Of a DNA stretch of 64,000 bases, positions 24,991 to 35,075 are shown one piece after another. The DNA lies in assembly GCF_037152535.1 (NCBI RefSeq), contig NZ_JBBCMA010000005.1, forward strand, positions 62,001 through 126,000, in the 5' to 3' direction. The notes under the pieces were generated by a model. That model was given only the letters and a program-made list of their open reading frames with translations. It ran no database searches and was not told the origin of the DNA. This DNA comes from Leclercia sp. AS011. GTDB taxonomy: Bacteria; Pseudomonadota; Gammaproteobacteria; Enterobacterales; Enterobacteriaceae. Within the stretch, counting starts at the first letter, position 1, and each line of letters starts with the position of its first letter. The position numbers and the translations under genes were made by a program.

Positions 24991-26679
24991 ATGGCAAGTT
25001 CGGGCACAACATCACACAAGACGCGTTTCACAGGCGCGCAGTTAATCGTTCATCTGCTGGAACGTCAGGGCATTACCACGGTAGCGGGTATTCCTGGCGG
25101 GACGGTACTCCCGCTGTATGACGCCTTAAGCCAGAGCACGCAGATCCGCCACGTGCTGGCGCGTCACGAGCAGGGCGCAGGCTTTATCGCCCAGGGCATG
25201 GCGCGTACTCAGGGCAAACCGGCGGTCTGTATGGCCTGTAGCGGGCCGGGTGCCACCAACCTGGTGACCGCCATCGCCGACGCGCGTCTCGACTCAATCC
25301 CGTTAGTCTGCATTACCGGCCAGGTGCCTGCCTCGATGATCGGCACCGATGCGTTTCAGGAAGTGGACACCTACGGCATCTCTATCCCCATCACCAAGCA
25401 CAACTATTTAGTGCGCGATATCAGCGAATTACCGCAGGTTATCAGCGATGCGTTCCGTATCGCCCAGTCCGGCCGTCCGGGCCCGGTGTGGATAGACATT
25501 CCTAAGGATGTGCAGACCGCTGAAATTGAGATCGACGTGCTGCCGGAGCCCGGCACCCGCGCGCCATCGCCAGCCTTCAGCGTTGAGAGCGTGCGCGAGG
25601 CGGCGGCAATGATCAACGCCGCACAGCGCCCGGTGCTCTATCTGGGCGGCGGAGTGATCGACGCGCCTGACGCGGTGCGCGCCCTGGCCGAGAAAGCCAG
25701 CCTGCCGACCACCATGACCCTGATGGCGCTGGGTATGCTGCCAAAAGCACACCCGCTGTCGCTGGGGATGCTCGGGATGCACGGCGCGCGCAGCACCAAC
25801 TTTATTCTGCAGGAGGCGGATCTGCTGATTGTTCTCGGGGCGCGTTTTGATGACCGGGCGATTGGCAAAACCGAGCAGTTCTGCCCGAATGCCAAAATCA
25901 TTCACGTGGATATCGACCGCGCGGAGCTGGGCAAAATCAAACAGCCGCACGTGGCGATCCAGGGCGACGTCAACGAGGTGCTGGCGCAGCTGCTGCCGCA
26001 CATCGACGCCACCCCGCGTAGCGCGTGGCATCAGCAGGTATCCGGTTTGCAGCAGGAGTTCCCGGGTGCCATCCCGACTGAAGGCGATCCGCTCAGCCAT
26101 TACGGGCTGATTAACGCCGTGGCTGCCTGCGTGGACGACAGCGCCATCATCACCACCGACGTGGGCCAGCACCAGATGTGGACTGCCCAGGCCTACCCGC
26201 TGAACCGTCCGCGCCAGTGGCTGACCTCCGGCGGGCTGGGAACCATGGGCTTTGGCCTGCCTGCGGCCGTGGGCGCGGCGCTGGCGAACCCGGACCGCAA
26301 GGTGATCTGCTTCTCCGGCGACGGCAGCCTGATGATGAACATTCAGGAGATGGCCACCGCGGCCGAAAACCAGTTAGACGTGAAAATCATCCTGATGAAC
26401 AACGAGGCGCTGGGCCTGGTGCATCAGCAGCAGAGCCTGTTCTACAAGCAGGGCGTCTTTGCTGCCACCTATCCGGGAATGATTAACTTTATGCAGATTG
26501 CTGCCGGTTTTGGTCTGCACACCTGCGATCTGAATGCCGAAGAGGATGCCCACGCGGCGCTGCAGGCGGCGATCTCACGCCCGGGCCCGGCGCTGATCCA
26601 CGTCCGTATCGATCCACAACAAAAAGTCTATCCGATGGTCCCACCCGGTGCGGCCAATACTGAAATGGTGGGGGAATAA
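24991..26679 (+). CDS. ilvB: Acetolactate synthase I, catalytic subunit
   Basis: A 562-residue thiamine-diphosphate enzyme that condenses two pyruvates to acetolactate, or pyruvate with 2-oxobutyrate, the first common step of branched-chain amino acid synthesis. The catalytic glutamate lies in RHEQGAGFIAQG (about 50-61). The ThDP/Mg motif is CFSGDGSLMMNIQEM to LMNN (about 442-474), and a FAD-binding middle domain lies between. AAAAGGACTGGAGC precedes the ATG. It is three bases upstream of ilvN, under ivbL attenuation. Confidence 0.97.
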   Translation: MASSGTTSHKTRFTGAQLIVHLLERQGITTVAGIPGGTVLPLYDALSQSTQIRHVLARHEQGAGFIAQGMARTQGKPAVCMACSGPGATNLVTAIADARLDSIPLVCITGQVPASMIGTDAFQEVDTYGISIPITKHNYLVRDISELPQVISDAFRIAQSGRPGPVWIDIPKDVQTAEIEIDVLPEPGTRAPSPAFSVESVREAAAMINAAQRPVLYLGGGVIDAPDAVRALAEKASLPTTMTLMALGMLPKAHPLSLGMLGMHGARSTNFILQEADLLIVLGARFDDRAIGKTEQFCPNAKIIHVDIDRAELGKIKQPHVAIQGDVNEVLAQLLPHIDATPRSAWHQQVSGLQQEFPGAIPTEGDPLSHYGLINAVAACVDDSAIITTDVGQHQMWTAQAYPLNRPRQWLTSGGLGTMGFGLPAAVGAALANPDRKVICFSGDGSLMMNIQEMATAAENQLDVKIILMNNEALGLVHQQQSLFYKQGVFAATYPGMINFMQIAAGFGLHTCDLNAEEDAHAALQAAISRPGPALIHVRIDPQQKVYPMVPPGAANTEMVGE

Positions 26680-26682
26680 GCC

Positions 26683-26970
26683 ATGCAAAAACAAAATGAT
26701 AACGTCATCCTGGAGCTGACCGTCCGCAACCATCCTGGGGTCATGACCCATGTCTGCGGGCTCTTTGCCCGCCGGGCGTTCAACGTGGAGGGCATTCTCT
26801 GTCTGCCGATTCAGGGTAGCGAGCACAGCCGTATCTGGCTGCTGGTGAATGACGATCAGCGCCTTGAGCAGATGATGGCGCAGATCGACAAGCTGGAGGA
26901 CGTGGTGAAAGTGGTGCGTAACCAGTCCGATCCCACCATGTTTAACAAAATTGCGGTGTTCTTCGAGTAA
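26683..26970 (+). CDS. ilvN: Acetolactate synthase I, regulatory subunit
   Basis: A 95-residue ACT-domain protein starting [24 protein letters not shown]. It binds valine, activates IlvB and confers feedback inhibition by valine. [23 protein letters not shown] is the ligand-binding ACT motif. The spacing to ilvB is 3 bases, so the two are co-translated. It ends one base before the convergent regulator gene at 26972. Confidence 0.97.
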   Translation: MQKQNDNVILELTVRNHPGVMTHVCGLFARRAFNVEGILCLPIQGSEHSRIWLLVNDDQRLEQMMAQIDKLEDVVKVVRNQSDPTMFNKIAVFFE

Positions 26971-26971
26971 C

Positions 26972-27763
26972 TTACTCCCCGGCGGCGTCCGGGGTGATTA
27001 TCTTCACAAAGCCGTTCCGGCAGTGGGCCGGATAGTCTGCCGGAAGCGGGCGGTCGCTGATCAGCACATCAAAAGCCGATAGCGGCCCGATGCTGGCGGG
27101 GGCCACTTCATCAAACAGGGCGTAGCGGGCCAGCAGGATCTTGCGGATGCCGTGCTGAATGGCCTTGCGCTTGGTGGCCAGGTCGTCGAGGTTAAACCAG
27201 GTCACGCCATAGTGCTCATGCACGCCGCTGGCGGAGATAAACACCTTACGCGGGTTCAGGGAGTCCAGTACCGACGGATTGCTGGTGTCGTAAAATGCAT
27301 CGCTTTTTGCCCGGTAGGTGCCGCCGCACAGAATGGCGGTGGCGTTGGGCTTTTCATTCAGCGCCATAAACACGCGATGGGAATAGCAGATGCCGGTAAA
27401 GGTTATGTCGTCGGGGATCATGCTAATCACCAGCGGCATTTCCGGCCCGTTATCGAAAAAGACCAGATCGTTCTCCGCTACCATCCCGGCCGCCAGAATG
27501 GCGATGGGCAGATCGTCGGGGTGGTGCGTCTGGCTGCGTACCACGGGTGCCGCGGGCGCGGTGGCCGGTTTGTTGACCATCACGATGTAGCCGCCCAGCA
27601 GCGTCAGGGGGAGCACGACGTCATGGTTATCCGGGCTGAGATCGCGGCGGATGGTCATGACGGAGACCTCAAGCATCCGGGCGGCCTCTTTCAGGTGAAT
27701 GCGGTCGGTCTTCTTTAACAGCTCCACCAGACGCCGGATTCGTTCTTTTTGCTTCGTCTCCAT
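26972..27763 (-). CDS. deoQ: DeoR-family repressor, likely DeoQ
   Basis: A 263-residue regulator. The DeoR-type helix-turn-helix is at about 18-42 (HLKEAARMLEVSVMTIRRDL), and a sugar-phosphate-isomerase-like DeoRC effector domain covers about 80-240. It is divergent from deoK, and the layout deoQ-deoKPX is that of the Salmonella deoxyribose operon, where DeoQ is the local repressor. The symbol rests on context and on recognising deoK, so it is less certain than the family. An inverted repeat directly upstream (27785-27822) may be its own operator. Confidence 0.78.
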   Translation of the reverse strand: METKQKERIRRLVELLKKTDRIHLKEAARMLEVSVMTIRRDLSPDNHDVVLPLTLLGGYIVMVNKPATAPAAPVVRSQTHHPDDLPIAILAAGMVAENDLVFFDNGPEMPLVISMIPDDITFTGICYSHRVFMALNEKPNATAILCGGTYRAKSDAFYDTSNPSVLDSLNPRKVFISASGVHEHYGVTWFNLDDLATKRKAIQHGIRKILLARYALFDEVAPASIGPLSAFDVLISDRPLPADYPAHCRNGFVKIITPDAAGE

Positions 27764-28085
27764 TCACCCTCTCCGCACTTTTTGATGTTCCTGAAATCAC
27801 ATTAATGATGCATCAGGAACATTTTTGATGCGACATACTATACTGCCGCCCGGCAGGAAAGAAAAGCCACTTCTCCATCTGTGTGCAACCTTCAATGCAC
27901 TGTAATTTATCGTTTTATTTTCAAATTGCGTCGTTGCATCACACTTTTCACGCCCTGTGTCGCTCAAACATTAATCAGCCTGGCGGATCCGCTAATCGCG
28001 ATCGCAGTCACAAATGATACGGAAATAACATGATAATGTTACGATAATATCATTGTTATGTGATTGTTTCAGAGAGGTAGTAAAC
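27764..28085. promoter_or_regulatory. Divergent deoQ-deoK control region with inverted repeats
   Basis: The 322-base gap has no gene. Near deoQ, ATGTTCCTGA (27785-27794) and TCAGGAACAT (27813-27822) form a perfect 10-bp inverted repeat, and TTTTTGATG occurs twice as a direct repeat nearby. Near deoK, ATAACATGATA (28026-28036) and TATCATTGTTAT (28047-28058) form an imperfect inverted repeat just before the ribosome site. These are candidate repressor sites on either side of the divergent promoters. Confidence 0.6.
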
Positions 28086-29006
28086 ATGGATATCGCGGTT
28101 ATCGGCTCCAACATGGTGGATCTCATCACCTACATTAATCAGATGCCGAAGGAGGGCGAAACCCTCGAAGCGCCAGCGTTTAAAATCGGCTGCGGCGGCA
28201 AAGGGGCGAATCAGGCGGTGGCGGCAGCCAAGCTCAATTCGAAGGTGATGATGCTGACCAAGGTCGGTGACGACATTTTTGCCGATAACACCATCCGCAA
28301 TCTGGAGTCCTGGGGCATCAATACCACCTATGTGGAAAAAGTGCCCTGCACCAGCAGCGGCGTGGCGCCGATCTTTGTGAACGCCAACTCCAGCAACAGC
28401 ATTCTGATTGTGAAGGGGGCCAATAAATTCCTCTCGCCGGAAGATATCGACCGCGCGGCAGACGATCTGAAAAAGTGCCAGCTTATTGTGCTGCAACTCG
28501 AAGTGCAGCTGGAGACGGTTTATCACGCCATCGAGTTTGGTAAAAAACACGGTATTCAGGTGCTATTAAATCCGGCCCCGGCATTACGTGAATTAGATAT
28601 GTCCTATGCCTGTAAATGTGATTTCTTCGTGCCGAATGAAACCGAGCTGGAAATACTGACCGGGATGCCGGTGAATACCTACGAAAATATCTGCCTTGCC
28701 GCCCGCTCGCTGGTGGATAAAGGGCTGAACAATATTATTGTCACCATGGGTGAAAAAGGCGCGCTATGGATGACCCGCGATCGGGAAGTTAAGGTCCCGG
28801 CATTTAAGGTCAATGCCGTCGATACCAGCGGGGCCGGGGATGCCTTTATCGGCTGCTTCGCCCATTACTACGTCCAGAGCGGCGATGTTGAAGCCGCCAT
28901 GAAAAAAGCCTCCCTCTTTGCCGCTTTTAGCGTCACCGGGAAAGGCACCCAGTCGTCTTACCCCAGCATTGAACAATTCAATGAGTATCTGGCATTGAAC
29001 GAATAA
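28086..29006 (+). CDS. deoK: Deoxyribokinase
   Basis: A 306-residue PfkB/ribokinase-family kinase that phosphorylates 2-deoxy-D-ribose to deoxyribose 5-phosphate, which enters central metabolism through DeoC aldolase. The sequence closely follows Salmonella DeoK as I recall it. FKIGCGGKGANQAVAAA is the first PfkB signature and VDTSGAGDAFIG is the second, carrying the catalytic aspartate. The start is the ATG at 28086 with GAGAGG upstream; an earlier in-frame ATG at 28053 lies in the operator area. First gene of deoKPX. Confidence 0.9.
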   Translation: MDIAVIGSNMVDLITYINQMPKEGETLEAPAFKIGCGGKGANQAVAAAKLNSKVMMLTKVGDDIFADNTIRNLESWGINTTYVEKVPCTSSGVAPIFVNANSSNSILIVKGANKFLSPEDIDRAADDLKKCQLIVLQLEVQLETVYHAIEFGKKHGIQVLLNPAPALRELDMSYACKCDFFVPNETELEILTGMPVNTYENICLAARSLVDKGLNNIIVTMGEKGALWMTRDREVKVPAFKVNAVDTSGAGDAFIGCFAHYYVQSGDVEAAMKKASLFAAFSVTGKGTQSSYPSIEQFNEYLALNE

Positions 29007-29035
29007 TAAAACCCTGCGAAATAAAAGGTAGCACT

Positions 29036-30352
29036 ATGAACGATAAAAACATCATTCAGATGCCTGACGGCTATCTGAATAAAACCCCTCTGTTCCAGTT
29101 TATTTTGTTATCCTGCTTATTCCCGTTATGGGGATGCGCTGCTGCTTTAAATGATATTTTAATTACGCAGTTTAAAAGTGTCTTTGCACTCAGTAATTTT
29201 GCCTCGGCGCTGGTGCAAAGCGCGTTTTACGGCGGCTATTTCCTTATTGCTATTCCGGCCTCGCTGGTGATTAAAAATACCAGCTATAAAGTGGCGATCT
29301 TAATTGGATTAACGCTCTATATTGTCGGCTGCACGCTCTTTTTCCCCGCCTCGCACATGGCAACCTACACCATGTTCCTGGCGGCGATTTTTGCTATCGC
29401 CATCGGCCTGAGCTTCCTTGAGACCGCGGCGAATACCTACAGCTCAATGATTGGCCCGAAAGCCTACGCCACCCTGCGTCTGAACGTCAGCCAGACCTTC
29501 TACCCGATTGGCGCGGCGGCGGGCATCCTGCTGGGTAAATATCTGGTCTTCTCCGAAGGTGACAGCCTGGAAAAACAGATGGCGGGCATGAACGCCGAGC
29601 AGATCCACAACTTTAAGATCCTGATGCTGGAGAACACCCTCGAGCCCTACAAGTACATGATTATGGTGCTGGTCGTGGTGATGGTGCTGTTCCTGCTGAC
29701 CCGCTTCCCGACCTGTAAAGTGGCGCAAACCGCAACGCACAAACGCCCGTCGGCGATGGATACCCTGCGCTATCTGGCAACTAACGCCCGCTTCCGTCGC
29801 GGTATCGTGGCCCAGTTCCTCTATGTGGGCATGCAGGTTGCGGTGTGGTCGTTCACCATCCGTCTGGCGCTGGAGCTGGGGGACATCAACGAACGCGACG
29901 CCTCCAACTTTATGGTCTACAGCTTTGCCTGCTTCTTTATCGGCAAGTTTGTCGCCAACATTCTGATGACCCGCTTCAACCCGGCGAAGGTGCTTATTCT
30001 GTATTCGGCGATCGGCGCGCTGTTCCTCGCCTACGTGGCGCTGGCCCCGAGCTTTAGCGCGGTCTACGTCGCGGTGCTGGTGAGCATTCTGTTCGGGCCG
30101 TGCTGGGCCACCATCTACGCAGGCACCCTCGATACCGTGGACAACGAGCATACTGAAATGGCCGGGGCGGTTATCGTGATGGCGATTGTCGGCGCGGCGG
30201 TGGTGCCTGCGGTGCAGGGCTATGTCGCGGATCTGTTCCACTCCCTGCAGGCCTCGTTCCTGGTCTCGATGCTGTGCTTTGTCTACGTGGGCATCTACTT
30301 CTGGCGTGAGAGCAAAGTGCGCCGCGAGCTGACCGAAGCCACCGCTTCCTGA
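29036..30352 (+). CDS. deoP: Deoxyribose permease, FucP-type MFS
   Basis: A 438-residue inner-membrane sugar:H+ symporter of the fucose/glucose/galactose permease family with 12 predicted helices. FQFILLSCLFPLWGCAAALNDIL resembles the FucP N-terminus, and SFLETAANTYSSMIGP is the family motif in helix 4. The operon position after deoK supports deoxyribose as substrate. The gap to deoK is 29 bases, with AAAAGGTAGC before the ATG. Confidence 0.85.
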   Translation: MNDKNIIQMPDGYLNKTPLFQFILLSCLFPLWGCAAALNDILITQFKSVFALSNFASALVQSAFYGGYFLIAIPASLVIKNTSYKVAILIGLTLYIVGCTLFFPASHMATYTMFLAAIFAIAIGLSFLETAANTYSSMIGPKAYATLRLNVSQTFYPIGAAAGILLGKYLVFSEGDSLEKQMAGMNAEQIHNFKILMLENTLEPYKYMIMVLVVVMVLFLLTRFPTCKVAQTATHKRPSAMDTLRYLATNARFRRGIVAQFLYVGMQVAVWSFTIRLALELGDINERDASNFMVYSFACFFIGKFVANILMTRFNPAKVLILYSAIGALFLAYVALAPSFSAVYVAVLVSILFGPCWATIYAGTLDTVDNEHTEMAGAVIVMAIVGAAVVPAVQGYVADLFHSLQASFLVSMLCFVYVGIYFWRESKVRRELTEATAS

Positions 30353-30363
30353 GGAGGATCACC

Positions 30364-31374
30364 ATGACGCAACTTCCCCTGTGGCGCGCGCTCTTTACCG
30401 AACAGCCGCGCACCCTGCTGCAAAACGATGACTTCACGGTGACGGCGTTTCGCTACGCCAGCGGCGTGGAGGGACTGCGGGTGCAAAACAGCCGCGGTCA
30501 CCTGGTGATCCTCCCCTGGCTGGGGCAGATGATTTGGGATGCGGAGTTTGATGGCCGCGATCTGACGATGCGCAATATGTTCAGCCAGCCAAAAGCGGCA
30601 AAAGAGGTGGTCGAAACCTATGGCTGCTTCGCCTTCCACTCCGGCCTGCTGGCAAACGGCTGTCCGTCGCCGGAAGATACCCACCCGCTGCACGGCGAAA
30701 TGCCCAGCGCGCCAATGGATGAGGCCTGGCTGGTGCTGGACGGTGACAGCCTGACGGTGACCGGGCGCTATGAATATGTGATGGGATTCGGTCATCATTA
30801 TCAGGCCCAGCCGGCGGTGACGCTGCGTAAAGACAGCGCCCTGTTTGATATCGTCATGTCGGTGACCAATCTGGCGACGGTGCCGATGCCGCTCCAGTAC
30901 ATGTGCCACATGAACTATGCCTGGGTTGAGGGGGCGACTTTCAGCCAGAACGTGCCGGATGAGGCTATTCAGCTGCGCGAGTCGATCCCGGCCCACGTGA
31001 AGCCGACCGAACAGTGGCTGGCGTTCAACCAGCGTATCCAGCAGGGCGAAGCGACCCTGACGACCCTCTCTGAACCGCAATTCTACGATCCGGAGATTGT
31101 CTTCTTCACCGACCGGCTCGATCGCTACACGGATAACCCGGAATTCCGGATGATCGCCCCCGATGGCGTCACCTTTGTGACCCGCTTCGCCAGCGCCGAG
31201 CTGAACTACGCCACCCGCTGGATCCTCTACAACGGCGATCAGCAGGTGGCAGCCTTCGCCCTCCCGGCCACCTGCCGCCCGGAAGGGTTCCTGGCGGCGC
31301 AGCGCAGCGACAGCCTGATTATGCTGGCCCCGGCGCAAACGCGACGTTTTACGGTGACCACCGGCATCCTCTGA
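30364..31374 (+). CDS. deoX: DeoX, aldose-1-epimerase-like protein (DUF4432)
   Basis: A 336-residue cytosolic protein of the galactose-mutarotase-like fold. HSGLLANGCPSPEDTHPLHGEMP holds histidines typical of the fold's active site, and PLQYMCHMNYAWVEGATF follows. In Salmonella deoX is the last deoKPX gene and its exact role is unsettled; a mutarotase for deoxyribose is plausible. GAGGAG precedes the ATG, 11 bases after deoP. A BIME follows the gene. Confidence 0.8.
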   Translation: MTQLPLWRALFTEQPRTLLQNDDFTVTAFRYASGVEGLRVQNSRGHLVILPWLGQMIWDAEFDGRDLTMRNMFSQPKAAKEVVETYGCFAFHSGLLANGCPSPEDTHPLHGEMPSAPMDEAWLVLDGDSLTVTGRYEYVMGFGHHYQAQPAVTLRKDSALFDIVMSVTNLATVPMPLQYMCHMNYAWVEGATFSQNVPDEAIQLRESIPAHVKPTEQWLAFNQRIQQGEATLTTLSEPQFYDPEIVFFTDRLDRYTDNPEFRMIAPDGVTFVTRFASAELNYATRWILYNGDQQVAAFALPATCRPEGFLAAQRSDSLIMLAPAQTRRFTVTTGIL

Positions 31375-31435
31375 CGGTGTAAATCGTTCATAGCTTGAAC
31401 AGCAACGCGCTTATCGCTAAGGTAAGCGGCTTTGC

Positions 31436-31513
31436 CGGATGGCGCTGCGCTTAGCCGGCCTACAAGGACTTTACCCGTAGGCCGGATAAGGCGTTTACGC
31501 CGCCATCCGGCGC
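31436..31513. repeat. BIME between deoX and uhpA
   Basis: Two facing REP units occur: GCCGGATGGCGCTGCGCTTA with GCCGGCCTACAA on the left, and GTAGGCCGGATAAGGCGTTT with ACGCCGCCATCCGGCG on the right. Confidence 0.9.
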
Positions 31514-31535
31514 GTTCACGCATCAGGATCCCACC

Positions 31536-32129
31536 ATGACCACCATCGCTCTCATCGACGACCACCTTATCGTCCGCTCCGGATTTGCCCAGCTTTTGAG
31601 CCTTGAACCTGACTTTCAGGTCGTGGCCGAGTTTGGTTCCGGTCGCGAGGCGCTGGCGGGCCTGCCGGGTCGCGGAGTGCAGGTCTGTATCTGCGATATC
31701 TCGATGCCGGATCTCTCGGGGCTTGAGCTGTTAAGCCAGCTGCCGAAAGGGATGGCGACCATCATGCTCTCGGTCCACGACAGCCCGGCGCTGGTCGAGC
31801 AGGCGCTTAACGCGGGCGCGCGCGGGTTCCTCTCTAAACGCTGTAGCCCCGACGAACTGATCGCCGCGGTGCGTACGGTCTCCACCGGCGGCTGCTATTT
31901 AACGCCGGATATCGCCATCAAGCTGGCGGCCGGACGCCAGGATCCGCTCACAAAGCGCGAGCGTCAGGTTGCGGAAAAACTTGCGCAGGGGATGTCGGTA
32001 AAAGAGATTGCCGCGGAGCTGGATCTGTCCCCGAAAACCGTACACGTTCATCGCGCCAACCTGATGGAAAAACTCAACGTCAGCAACGACGTCGAGCTGG
32101 CGCGCCGCATGTTTGACAGCTGGCAATGA
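31536..32129 (+). CDS. uhpA: Response regulator UhpA
   Basis: A 197-residue NarL/FixJ-type response regulator that activates uhpT. The receiver domain (1-120) has the acidic pocket at Asp8-Asp9 and the phosphorylation site Asp54 in [12 protein letters not shown]. The LuxR-type helix-turn-helix (about 135-195) includes [25 protein letters not shown]. It is phosphorylated by UhpB when external glucose 6-phosphate is sensed. It overlaps uhpB by 4 bases (ATGA). Confidence 0.97.
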   Translation: MTTIALIDDHLIVRSGFAQLLSLEPDFQVVAEFGSGREALAGLPGRGVQVCICDISMPDLSGLELLSQLPKGMATIMLSVHDSPALVEQALNAGARGFLSKRCSPDELIAAVRTVSTGGCYLTPDIAIKLAAGRQDPLTKRERQVAEKLAQGMSVKEIAAELDLSPKTVHVHRANLMEKLNVSNDVELARRMFDSWQ

Positions 32130-33631
32130 GTCCCGTCTTTTCGCGGCTGATCGCCGTCGTTGCCAGCTTCTTTATCTTCTCCGCCGCCTGGTTCTGCCTG
32201 TGGAGCATCAGCCTGCATCTGGTGGAGCGCCCGGAGCTGGCGGTACTGCTGTTTCCCTTCGGCCTGCGTCTGGGGCTGATGCTGCAATGCCCGCGCGGCT
32301 ACTGGCCCGTTTTGCTGGGCGCAGAGTGGCTGATGCTGGTCTGGCTGGCGCAGGAAGTCGCCCTCGCGCACCTTCCCTTATTGATGACCGGAAGCGTGCT
32401 CACGCTCCTCCCGGTTGCGCTGATTTCCCGCTATCGTCACCAGCGCGACTGGCGCACCCTGCTGCGTCAGGGGGCGGGGCTGATTGCGGCGGCATTGCTA
32501 CAGTCCCTGCCGTGGATTGGCGAGAAGGAGATGCTTAACGCCCTGCTGCTGACCCTGACCGGCGGCCTGACCCTGGCCCCGACCTGCCTCGTCATCTGGC
32601 ATTACCTCACCAGCACCGTCTGGCAGCCGCTCGGCCCGGCGCTGGTATCTCAACCGGTGAACTGGCGCGCCCGGCACCTCATCTGGTATCTGCTGCTGTT
32701 TGTGGTGAGCCTGTGGCTACAGCTTGGCCTGCCCGCCGAGCTGTCACGCTTCACGCCGTTTTGCCTGGCGCTGCCGATTATCGCCCTGGCCTGGCACTAC
32801 GGCTGGCAGGGGGCGCTGATCGCCACGCTGATGAACGCCATCGCGCTGATTGCCAGCCAGACCTGGCACGACCATCCTGTGGATTTACTGCTTTCCCTGC
32901 TGGCCCAGAGCCTGACCGGGCTGCTGCTCGGCGCGGGCATTCAGCGCCTGCGCGAGCTGAACCAGTCCCTGCAGACCGAACTGGCGCGCAACCGGCGTCT
33001 GGCGGAGCGCCTGCTGGAGACGGAAGAGAGCGTGCGGCAGGAGGTCGCCCGCGAGCTGCACGACGATATCGGCCAGACCATCACCGCCATTCGCACCCAG
33101 GCGGGTATTGTCCAGCGCCTGGCGGCAGAAAACGCGGGCGTGAAGCAGGGCGGGGCGCATATCGAACAGCTTTCGCTGGGGGTGTATGACTCCGTTCGCC
33201 GCCTGCTGGGACGGCTGCGCCCGCGCCAGCTCGATGACCTGACGCTGGAGCAGGCTGTACGCTCCCTGATGCGCGAGATGGAGCTGGAAAGCCGCGGGAT
33301 AGTCAGCCATCTCGACTGGCGCATCAATGAAGCTACCCTGAGCGAAGGTCAGCGCGTGACGCTGTTCCGCGTCTGTCAGGAGGGGCTGAACAATATCGTC
33401 AAACACGCCAGTGCCAGCGCGGTCACGATCCAGGGCTGGCAGCAGGACGAGCGCCTGATGCTGGTGATTGAGGACGACGGCTGCGGCCTGCCGCCGGGCT
33501 CCGGCCAACAGGGCTTTGGCCTGGCGGGCATGCGCGAGCGCGTGAAGGCGCTGGGCGGCACGCTGAATATCTCCTGCACCCACGGGACGCGCGTCAGCGT
33601 CAGCCTGCCGCTAAGGAGCCACCATGTTTAA
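32126..33631 (+). CDS. uhpB: Sensor histidine kinase UhpB
   Basis: A 501-residue membrane kinase. The N-terminal MASE1-type region (about 1-275) has eight or so hydrophobic helices that contact UhpC. The HisKA_3 domain carries the phosphorylated His312 in [18 protein letters not shown]. The HATPase domain includes NNIVKHASA and [25 protein letters not shown]. Kinase activity is switched by the UhpC sensor. It overlaps uhpC by 8 bases. Confidence 0.96.
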   Translation: MSPVFSRLIAVVASFFIFSAAWFCLWSISLHLVERPELAVLLFPFGLRLGLMLQCPRGYWPVLLGAEWLMLVWLAQEVALAHLPLLMTGSVLTLLPVALISRYRHQRDWRTLLRQGAGLIAAALLQSLPWIGEKEMLNALLLTLTGGLTLAPTCLVIWHYLTSTVWQPLGPALVSQPVNWRARHLIWYLLLFVVSLWLQLGLPAELSRFTPFCLALPIIALAWHYGWQGALIATLMNAIALIASQTWHDHPVDLLLSLLAQSLTGLLLGAGIQRLRELNQSLQTELARNRRLAERLLETEESVRQEVARELHDDIGQTITAIRTQAGIVQRLAAENAGVKQGGAHIEQLSLGVYDSVRRLLGRLRPRQLDDLTLEQAVRSLMREMELESRGIVSHLDWRINEATLSEGQRVTLFRVCQEGLNNIVKHASASAVTIQGWQQDERLMLVIEDDGCGLPPGSGQQGFGLAGMRERVKALGGTLNISCTHGTRVSVSLPLRSHHV

Positions 33632-34943
33632 AACCCCCGCCAATGCCGCGCCGATAACCGATAAAGCGGAAATCGACGCCCGCTACCGCTACTGGCGTCG
33701 GCATATCCTGATCACCATCTGGCTCGGCTACGCGCTGTTCTACTTCACCCGCAAAAGCTTCAACGCCGCCGCGCCGGAGATCCTCGCCAGCGGCGTGATG
33801 ACGCGCACCGATATTGGCCTGCTGGCGACGCTGTTTTACATCACCTACGGCCTGTCGAAGTTCTTCTCCGGCATCGTCAGCGACCGCTCCAACGCGCGCT
33901 ATTTTATGGGCGTCGGGCTGATCGCCACCGGCGTGGTGAACATCCTGTTTGGTTTCTCCACCTCGCTATGGGCCTTTGCCCTGCTGTGGGCGCTGAACGC
34001 CTTTTTCCAGGGCTGGGGCGCGCCGGTCTGCGCCCGTCTGCTCACCGCGTGGTACTCGCGCAACGAGCGCGGCGGCTGGTGGGCCGTCTGGAACACCGCG
34101 CATAACGTCGGCGGGGCGCTGATCCCGATGGTGGTGGGCGCGGCGGCGCTGCACTACGGCTGGCGCGCGGGGATGATGATTGCCGGTGGCCTCGCGATTG
34201 TCGCCGGGCTGTTCCTCTGCTGGCGCCTGCGCGACAGGCCGCAAACCGTTGGCCTGCCGGCGGTGGGTGACTGGCGGCACGACGAGATGGAGATTGCCCA
34301 GCAGCAGGAAGGCGCGGGGCTGACCCGCAGGGAGATCCTCACTAAGTACGTGCTGAAAAACCCCTACATCTGGCTACTGTCGCTCTGCTACGTGCTGGTC
34401 TACGTGGTGCGTGCGGCGATCAACGACTGGGGCAACCTGTACATGTCCGAGACGCTCGGCGTGGACCTGGTGACCGCCAACTCGGCGGTGACGATGTTCG
34501 AGCTGGGCGGGTTTATCGGCGCGCTGGTGGCGGGCTGGGGCTCGGATAAGCTGTTCAACGGCAACCGCGGGCCGATGAACCTGATTTTCGCCGCCGGGAT
34601 TTTGCTCTCCGTCGGCTCGCTGTGGCTGATGCCGTTTGCCAGCTACGTGATGCAGGCGGCGTGCTTCTTCACCATCGGCTTCTTCGTCTTTGGCCCGCAG
34701 ATGCTGATCGGCATGGCGGCGGCGGAGTGTTCCCACAAAGAGGCGGCCGGCGCGGCGACGGGCTTTGTCGGGCTGTTTGCCTACCTCGGTGCGTCGCTCT
34801 CCGGCTGGCCGCTGGCGCGGGTGATAGACGTCTGGCACTGGAGCGGGTTCTTCGCAGTGATCGCCATCGCGGCGGGGATTTCGGCCCTGCTGCTGCTGCC
34901 GTTCCTCAGTGCGCAGGCCCCGCGTGAGGTGAGCGAAGCGTGA
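33624..34943 (+). CDS. uhpC: Glucose-6-phosphate sensor UhpC
   Basis: A 439-residue MFS protein of the organophosphate:phosphate antiporter family. It acts as the receptor for external glucose 6-phosphate and activates UhpB rather than mainly transporting. Twelve helices are visible, with [14 protein letters not shown] near the N-terminus. It is related to UhpT but distinct in sequence, and equals the E. coli length. Its start overlaps the end of uhpB, with AAGGAG before the ATG. Confidence 0.96.
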   Translation: MFKTPANAAPITDKAEIDARYRYWRRHILITIWLGYALFYFTRKSFNAAAPEILASGVMTRTDIGLLATLFYITYGLSKFFSGIVSDRSNARYFMGVGLIATGVVNILFGFSTSLWAFALLWALNAFFQGWGAPVCARLLTAWYSRNERGGWWAVWNTAHNVGGALIPMVVGAAALHYGWRAGMMIAGGLAIVAGLFLCWRLRDRPQTVGLPAVGDWRHDEMEIAQQQEGAGLTRREILTKYVLKNPYIWLLSLCYVLVYVVRAAINDWGNLYMSETLGVDLVTANSAVTMFELGGFIGALVAGWGSDKLFNGNRGPMNLIFAAGILLSVGSLWLMPFASYVMQAACFFTIGFFVFGPQMLIGMAAAECSHKEAAGAATGFVGLFAYLGASLSGWPLARVIDVWHWSGFFAVIAIAAGISALLLLPFLSAQAPREVSEA

Positions 34944-34997
34944 TGCGCCTCACCTTTTCGCCCCGAATGGCGCAAAACTAAGAAATTTTCCCGGTTC

Positions 34998-35058
34998 CGC
35001 CTGGACGCTGTCTCAGGCGTCTCTCCCGGCTGATTTTTACAATGCGGCAAAAATCAGC
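34998..35058 (+). promoter_or_regulatory. uhpT promoter with UhpA-type inverted repeat
   Basis: CGCCTG (34998-35003) and CAGGCG (35014-35019) form an inverted repeat about 30-50 bases upstream of TACAAT at 35038-35043, a good -10. There is no recognisable -35, as expected for an activator-dependent promoter. A perfect 10-bp inverted repeat, GCTGATTTTT / AAAAATCAGC (35029-35038 and 35049-35058), flanks the -10. Assignment of the first repeat to UhpA is inference. Confidence 0.6.
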
Positions 35059-35075
35059 TCAGGAGTAACTCAGTC

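Noticed and set aside
30295..31338. 347-codon minus-strand open frame opposite deoX
   Set aside because: deoX is supported by operon position and family motifs. The antisense frame is an Arg/His-rich translation typical of GC-rich complementary strands.
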